From NCBI GenBank assembly GCA_964059975.1, contig CAXKXX010000005.1, forward strand, positions 62,001 to 126,000: a stretch of 64,000 bases of DNA, given 5' to 3'. Under the pieces are notes generated by a model, which worked only from the letters and a program-made list of their open reading frames with translations, was not told where the DNA came from and did no database searches. The position numbers were made by a program, and so were the translations under genes. The stretch comes from CAXKXX01 sp964059975. Lineage in GTDB: Bacteria > Pseudomonadota > Gammaproteobacteria > Enterobacterales > Enterobacteriaceae. Positions 59,532 to 64,000 of the stretch are shown here, piece after piece (position 1 is the stretch's first letter; every line of letters begins with the position of its first letter).

Positions 59532-60328
59532 CGTAATATACATTCTTAAGAATCATGGATTGTGCGGATACTGAATGAATACATTACTATAGTAATGTAG
59601 ATTTTTAAATATCAAATTATTAAGGGCTTCGTATCTCTACATTTCTTAATACACCTCTTTAGAAAAAGAGTCTTTTCTGCATAACTTTTGTGCTAAAATG
59701 ACATAAATATACTACAAAAGACAACTGTGATCATTATGTCGAGATAATTATATCGCACGTATAGAAAATCGCTATACCCTAAAATCGGTGCCCCTCCGTT
59801 ACCTGATTCTTAATAAAACATGCTTCTCAAAAGTCTTCCCTGCTACTCACTGATTCGGGGCAAGCTCAGGTTAAAATCTGTCGAGATCGTGCGAGATCTC
59901 GACAATCGAGGTAGCATTTCGCCTGTTCTAAACTAAAGTGTAGCCTTCTTATTATAAAAGAAGGAATAAAAAATAAAGAATTAATCATCATAGATCCATA
60001 AATTGCATGCAATACTTTCGAAAATTACTTGGTCTTATAAGATAGCTAATGTTCTAAAATTTTGTGAATTTTAATAGAACAATTACATGAAAATATTGAA
60101 GCTCTTATAGATTGAATATTCGACGTCTATCGATATCTATATGACTAAAATATTAAAAATGCATTTGATGTAGCCAGCATCTCTATGTACTCACTAAATG
60201 AAATAGCTCTATTTTTTATTAAGACCTCTTTCTATCTTGCTAATCCCTCATCATTGCGTAAAAATCTATTTTAACTTATGGTGCAAACATAAAAGTCTAC
60301 TATTATTTTAAAGGCAAAAGCCCACTCT
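59532..60328. other. Spacer before ubiX (rest of decayed purF)
   Basis: About 0.8 kb, probably the eroded 3' half of purF. It contains a perfect 10-bp hairpin at 59879-59904 (TGTCGAGATC/GATCTCGACA). No coding stretch was recognised. Confidence 0.4.
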
Positions 60329-60904
60329 ATGTTTACGAAACGACTTATTATCGGGATCTCTGGTGCGAGCAGTGCAATTTACGGCGTGCGTCTGTTACAA
60401 GTTTTGAGGGATGTAGCTGAATTAGAAACTCACTTAGTGATAAGTGGTACTGCGGAGCAAACACTAGCGCTAGAAACTCGGCTAAGCATCCGTGAAGTGC
60501 GGGCGCTATCGGATGTGGTATATGACGATCGCAATATGTCTGCTGGAATTTCATCGGGTTCGTTTAAAACATTAGGGATGGTGATTTTACCTTGCTCAAT
60601 TAAAACTTTATCTGCCATAGCTAATAGTTATAGCGACACGCTACTTACCCGAGCGGCGGATGTAATACTAAAAGAGCGCCGCCGTTTAGTGCTATGCGTA
60701 CGTGAAACCCCGCTACATCCAGGTCATTTACGCCTGATGCTGAGAGCATCAGAGATAGGCGCGGTGATTATGCCACCAGTACCGGCTTTTTACCACTTTC
60801 CTAAAAATATAGACGAGCTTATCGATCAAACCATCAACAGGATTATCGATCAACTCAATATTACCCTTCCAAAAGATCTGTTTCCTCGATGGGGAAACCC
60901 TTGA
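60329..60904 (+). CDS. ubiX: Flavin prenyltransferase UbiX
   Basis: Makes prenylated FMN, the cofactor of the ubiquinone decarboxylase UbiD. 191 residues (E. coli 189). It shows the flavin-binding N-terminus IIGISGASSAIYGVRLLQVL, the SSGSFKTLGMVILPCSIKTL segment, RAADVILKERRRLVLCVRETP and the C-terminal PPVPAFYHFPKN. AAAGGC precedes the ATG. UbiD is not in the window. With UbiA it implies that ubiquinone synthesis is at least partly retained. Confidence 0.96.
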   Translation: MFTKRLIIGISGASSAIYGVRLLQVLRDVAELETHLVISGTAEQTLALETRLSIREVRALSDVVYDDRNMSAGISSGSFKTLGMVILPCSIKTLSAIANSYSDTLLTRAADVILKERRRLVLCVRETPLHPGHLRLMLRASEIGAVIMPPVPAFYHFPKNIDELIDQTINRIIDQLNITLPKDLFPRWGNP

Positions 60905-60949
60905 TAAAGAGCTGCTCTTTGTCTAACTAAATCATTTTTTAGCAACTTC

Positions 60950-61007
60950 TTTATCCGCATTTTCTTAGAAATGAGCCACGCCTCTTTTCTAAGAAAATGC
61001 GGATAAA
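60950..61007. terminator. Perfect 22-bp palindrome after ubiX
   Basis: TTTATCCGCATTTTCTTAGA plus AA (60950-60971) pairs exactly with 60986-61007, with a 14-nt loop. It starts 46 bp after the ubiX stop. There is no true U-tract follows, so it may act in 3'-end protection rather than termination. Confidence 0.6.
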
Positions 61008-61164
61008 AACTTATCGAATCTCTGCTCTTCTAACTTATAAAAGTAGTGACCTGAATCTACGGAAAGAATGACCGATCCGAGGACGAGAATAGTACCGCAC
61101 TCCGACTTCTTTAGCATTCCTTAATAATTCTTAATTAATTACTACATGCTTTAATTGATCGTAT

Positions 61165-61241
61165 TGGTGCGTCCTACTGGACTCGAACCAGTGACCTACG
61201 GCTTAGAAGACCGCTGCTCTATCCAATTGAGCTAAGGACGC
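61165..61241 (-). tRNA. argU: tRNA-Arg (anticodon UCU)
   Basis: Read on the minus strand: acceptor GCGTCCT/AGGACGC; D-arm GCTCAATTGGATAGAGC; anticodon arm GCGGT-CTTCTAA-GCCGT, giving anticodon UCU, which reads AGA and probably AGG; T-arm ACTGGTTCGAGTCCAGT; discriminator A and encoded CCA. 77 nt including CCA. It closely resembles E. coli argU. It is the only tRNA gene I found. It stands alone between ubiX and yobF-cspC. Confidence 0.95.
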
Positions 61242-62584
61242 ATTGAACATGTAGTAGCGTGTTTAAAGGCATTCGATTATATGATCAAAACATATTGAAT
61301 CGATAGCTTCTGTACGTTATAGATAAAATCCTAAATTACGCCGTTGTCTTTGCGCTACCAATCGTTTTTTAAGTAAAGAATGATTATTTACCCTATATGT
61401 TCTAACTAAATAACTTAACAGTAGCTACAACCTTAATGGATGTCGGATTTTCCCTAATCGTGTATCTACTACTCATGATAAATCAATTTTTTGATAGAAG
61501 TTATCTCTATGCCATAGATTATAACCTCACCTTTCTTCTAAAATTTAGGACTATTCCGGATCAAAATATAAAAAATTTAAAAATAAAAGTATTACTAACA
61601 TAGTACTTTACTAAGTAATAGCGTTATTTTTATCGATTTGTATACTATCAACTTAACAGTAAGTATTGTTATTTTTTAGATACAGTAATTTTCTCCCGAT
61701 TTTTAAAAATTTCAAACAGAACACAGATTGTAAATTTTAAAAAGAGAAATCGTTTAATGGACGATTTTCGATGAAAATATATAATTAAATATTTTTAAGG
61801 ATCGTATCGTTTTAAGCCTGCTAGAGTAGAAATACATATAAAGCAAGGCAATACTCTAGTCGAAATAAAGAAAAGTTTTTCTCAATTCACGTAGTCTAAC
61901 CGAATGCCAGGATCGTTTATCCAAGATCCTGGCAGCAGTAATCCTATTACTAGTTTAAATTACTGAACAACACGAAGAGACTTTTATAATTATCAATAGG
62001 TAGTTTTTAGCTAAGTTAAAGTATACTCTAGACTAATCAATCTTAATATTTAGGGGATATACAAGCAATAAGCATCTCTCTTCTAGTCGTGCTTTGCTAT
62101 GTCTAAGGAATGATTTGAGCGCTTAATTTTGGGAATGTTACTCTCAGATTGATTGAGTGCCAATCGATCGTATTCATGTGGTAAAGCAGAGGCTAAAAGC
62201 AGTGCCTTCTTAAAGCTAACCATCGAATTTAAACTTACTTCTTGACACCGCTCTTTCTTTCGACTAAATGCCGAATTAGTATGAAGCCACTGAATCGGTC
62301 AAGATCGAGGCTTACTAGACTTTAAAGATTCGGGGGGGGGAACGCTAAAAATGTTTTGAGTGGTATGCTGAACAAATTCCCAAGAACAGATACATCTTCG
62401 TACGTTTTTATACTAACTAAAATAAAACATAATTTTATATGTATATTTTTCGTCATTTCGTATTTTAAAAAAATTTTATGAGTCTAAAACTTTAAAATGA
62501 CTCATGCAGTGATTAAAAATGCCTTGCCATCGAATCCATAGTATGTGATAACAATAACAGCTAAAAAGAGGTACAGTTCTGTAT
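61242..62584. other. tRNA-Arg to yobF spacer
   Basis: 1.34 kb without a supported gene. It contains a perfect 10-bp hairpin at 61905-61934 (TGCCAGGATC/GATCCTGGCA) and a G9 run at 62332-62340. No remnant was recognised. Confidence 0.45.
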
Positions 62585-62702
62585 ATGTGTGGCATTTTCA
62601 GTAAAGAAGTTCTAAGTAAAAACGTTAGCGTTAAATACCGCTTCTTCTTTCGATTTTTATCTTGATGCCTCAAGCAGTAACGACTCTAGCTTGTCTATAT
62701 AA
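62585..62702 (+). pseudogene. yobF: yobF, frameshifted after residue 21
   Basis: YobF is a 47-residue stress-induced small protein encoded just before cspC in enterics. From ATG 62585 the frame reads MCGIFSKEVLSKNVSVKYRF, nearly identical to the E. coli start, then FFRFLS and a stop at 62663. A frame shifted by one continues DASSSNDSSLSI to TAA 62702, matching the E. coli GASCSNVSVLSM. One indel in the T-rich stretch near 62640-62660 therefore breaks it. The intact N-terminus suggests a recent lesion, or that only the leader is under selection. It is 40 bp from the cspC ATG. Confidence 0.85.
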
Positions 62703-62742
62703 CGCTCACGAGCGATTGAACATTCCAAAGGAAATACTCAAG

Positions 62743-62952
62743 ATGGCAAAGATTAAAGGTCAAGTTAAGTGGTTTAATGAGTCTAAAGGTTTCGGCTTCA
62801 TCACCCCGACTGACGGCAGTAAAGACGTGTTTGTACACTTTTCTGCAATTCAAGGGAACGGCTTTAAGACCCTAGCTGAAGGACAGAATGTGGAGTTTGA
62901 AATCCAAGATGGACAAAAGGGCCCATCCGCAGTAAATGTTATTAGCGTGTAG
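62743..62952 (+). CDS. cspC: Cold-shock-domain protein CspC
   Basis: Constitutive RNA-binding OB-fold protein, an RNA chaperone and antiterminator. 69 residues, the same as E. coli CspC and nearly identical to it: MAKIKGQVKWFNESKGFGFI, VFVHFSAIQGNGFKTLAEGQ, EIQDGQKGPSAVNV. AAAGGAAAT precedes ATG 62743; the frame is open upstream to 62662, where it overlaps yobF. A good terminator follows. With CspE it makes two csp genes retained in a very reduced gene set. Confidence 0.97.
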   Translation: MAKIKGQVKWFNESKGFGFITPTDGSKDVFVHFSAIQGNGFKTLAEGQNVEFEIQDGQKGPSAVNVISV

Positions 62953-62971
62953 TCTCACAATAAGAGATAAG

Positions 62972-63003
62972 AAGGCCCGACCCGATGGGGTTGGGCCTTT
63001 TTG
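62972..63003 (+). terminator. Intrinsic terminator of cspC
   Basis: AAGGCCCGACCC (62972-62983) pairs with GGGTTGGGCCTT, with loop GATG and one G-T wobble, followed by TTTTTG. It starts 20 nt after the cspC stop and is a textbook Rho-independent terminator. Confidence 0.93.
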
Positions 63004-64000
63004 TACTATTCGGCGAGTAGTACCGCTAAATCTTTAAAAATTGAAACCAAACAACTTGATGTCTGACTTTTAACTTTACTGTGTTTCGTATCAAAAACCT
63101 CTGGTCTTAACTGAAGTCGCAATACCATTTCTAGGTGTCTTTTATAGGGTAAGATTTTAAGTAGGTTAAATCATTATGAAAATAGCTGAGTGTTGAGTGA
63201 TCAGACACGCGCCTAGTATTTTATTTTTTAAAATCTCCAATAGGTGCTTGATCTATTCCATGGGATCTTGGAAAATACTATACTATTTTATTTTCATTTT
63301 ATGAAACGAACCTATATTCAATAAGTCCAGCCCCACATGGATATAGATCTTATCTACCATATTAATTTTAAAATGGCACACAGTAATAGCAAAGTTCTAC
63401 TAATAATCCATAATTATTGTTATGATGAGGCGGCGTTTATTTTTTAGAAGATCGAAAGCGTTCCTAATTTTTTTAATATATAATCTAATCGCTATTGAAT
63501 TAATAATAAAGAAAAAAGGATCTAGCATTTCAAATCTTATTTAGTCAATTTTGACTTCTATAATAGTAATCTATGTTAATAAACAAACATAAGAAAGAAT
63601 AGAGTATACTCCACATTATTGTAACTCCTAATACTCAGTCTGACGCTAGTCTTTATTACTAGCGATAATAAAATTAAATCTAGTAATGAACTTCCGTTCC
63701 ATAAATAATTAATCGGATTACCTTGAAGGTAATAAATAAAATTCCTGCTTCGTGATTAAAAAGACTTTGAATAAGCTAATTACTGATCTTATAAGTGACG
63801 TAATTTCTTGAATACCATTCGGATTGGCACCACTATAGGAAATAGCTCTAGATTTACTATCTAGAATCTTTTCAAGTTATTTTGTATTCTCTTATCTCAT
63901 ATTAATAATAAAATCGTCATCTAGATAGGCTGCTAACTCTAAATTCATCGGATTATATATAGAGAATATTTTAGAATGAATCGAGCTAATAATATAATAA
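63004..64000. other. Non-coding region at the window end
   Basis: About 1.0 kb beyond the cspC terminator. Only short hairpins are seen (63654-63674 CGCTAGT/ACTAGCG; 63717-63733 ATTACCTT/AAGGTAAT). No gene or remnant was recognised. Confidence 0.45.

Overview
The window looks like part of the chromosome of a strongly reduced bacterial symbiont from the enteric gammaproteobacteria, of the insect-endosymbiont type. Almost every intact protein is a recognisable close relative of an E. coli protein, and several gene neighbourhoods are enteric: dnaA-dnaN-gyrB, rpmH-rnpA-yidD-yidC, groSL/epmB/efp, ubiA/plsB/lexA, dcd-udk, rsmD/ftsY/rpoH, rnt/grxD, accD-folC and yobF-cspC. Only about half of the 64 kb is coding (about 32 kb summed from the coordinates given here). 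Genes stand alone or in pairs, separated by 0.3-3 kb of AT-rich DNA in which gene remains are still readable at some sites. I see no insertion sequence, prophage, CRISPR array, rRNA or integrase. The host cannot be named from the sequence.

Layout. 0-7 kb: replication genes (gyrB cut by the window edge, dnaN, dnaA), with a rotted recF between dnaN and gyrB; then the divergent rpmH-rnpA-yidD-yidC block. 8-13.5 kb: riboflavin synthase, EF-P (interrupted at a poly-A tract), its modifying enzyme EpmB, and groES-groEL behind a well-preserved sigma-32 promoter. 15.5-26 kb: a YegH/TerC-type membrane protein, a very AT-rich 3 kb desert with long palindromes, then pgi, ubiA and plsB. 26.4-26.9 kb: a lexA pseudogene. 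29-37.4 kb: cspE, murJ, dcd, udk and a C-terminally shortened metG. 38-45 kb: mnmE, rnt, grxD, rsmD and deserts. 45.8-53 kb: ftsY without its acidic domain, rpoH, pntA-pntB. 55-63 kb: accD-folC, cvpA inverted, a purF pseudogene, ubiX, a tRNA-Arg gene, a frameshifted yobF and cspC.

Functionally the retained set is central: replication, protein folding and export (GroE, YidC, FtsY), tRNA and ribosome modification (MnmE, RsmD, RNase T, RNase P protein), EF-P lysylation, NADPH balance (PntAB), ubiquinone steps (UbiA, UbiX), phospholipid and fatty-acid entry points (PlsB, AccD), peptidoglycan lipid II flipping (MurJ), pyrimidine salvage (Dcd, Udk), and folate and riboflavin steps. Lost or dying functions include recF, lexA, purF, the yobF leader peptide and the C-terminal domain of MetRS.

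The most unusual structural signals lie outside genes. There are many long hairpins, several with perfect stems of 20-27 bp, often with no U-tract. There are also exact or near-exact two-copy tandem duplications of 18-27 nt, and C9/G9 runs. I interpret these as marks of replication slippage and template switching in a genome with weakened repair. That is an inference; no clearly new multi-gene system was found.
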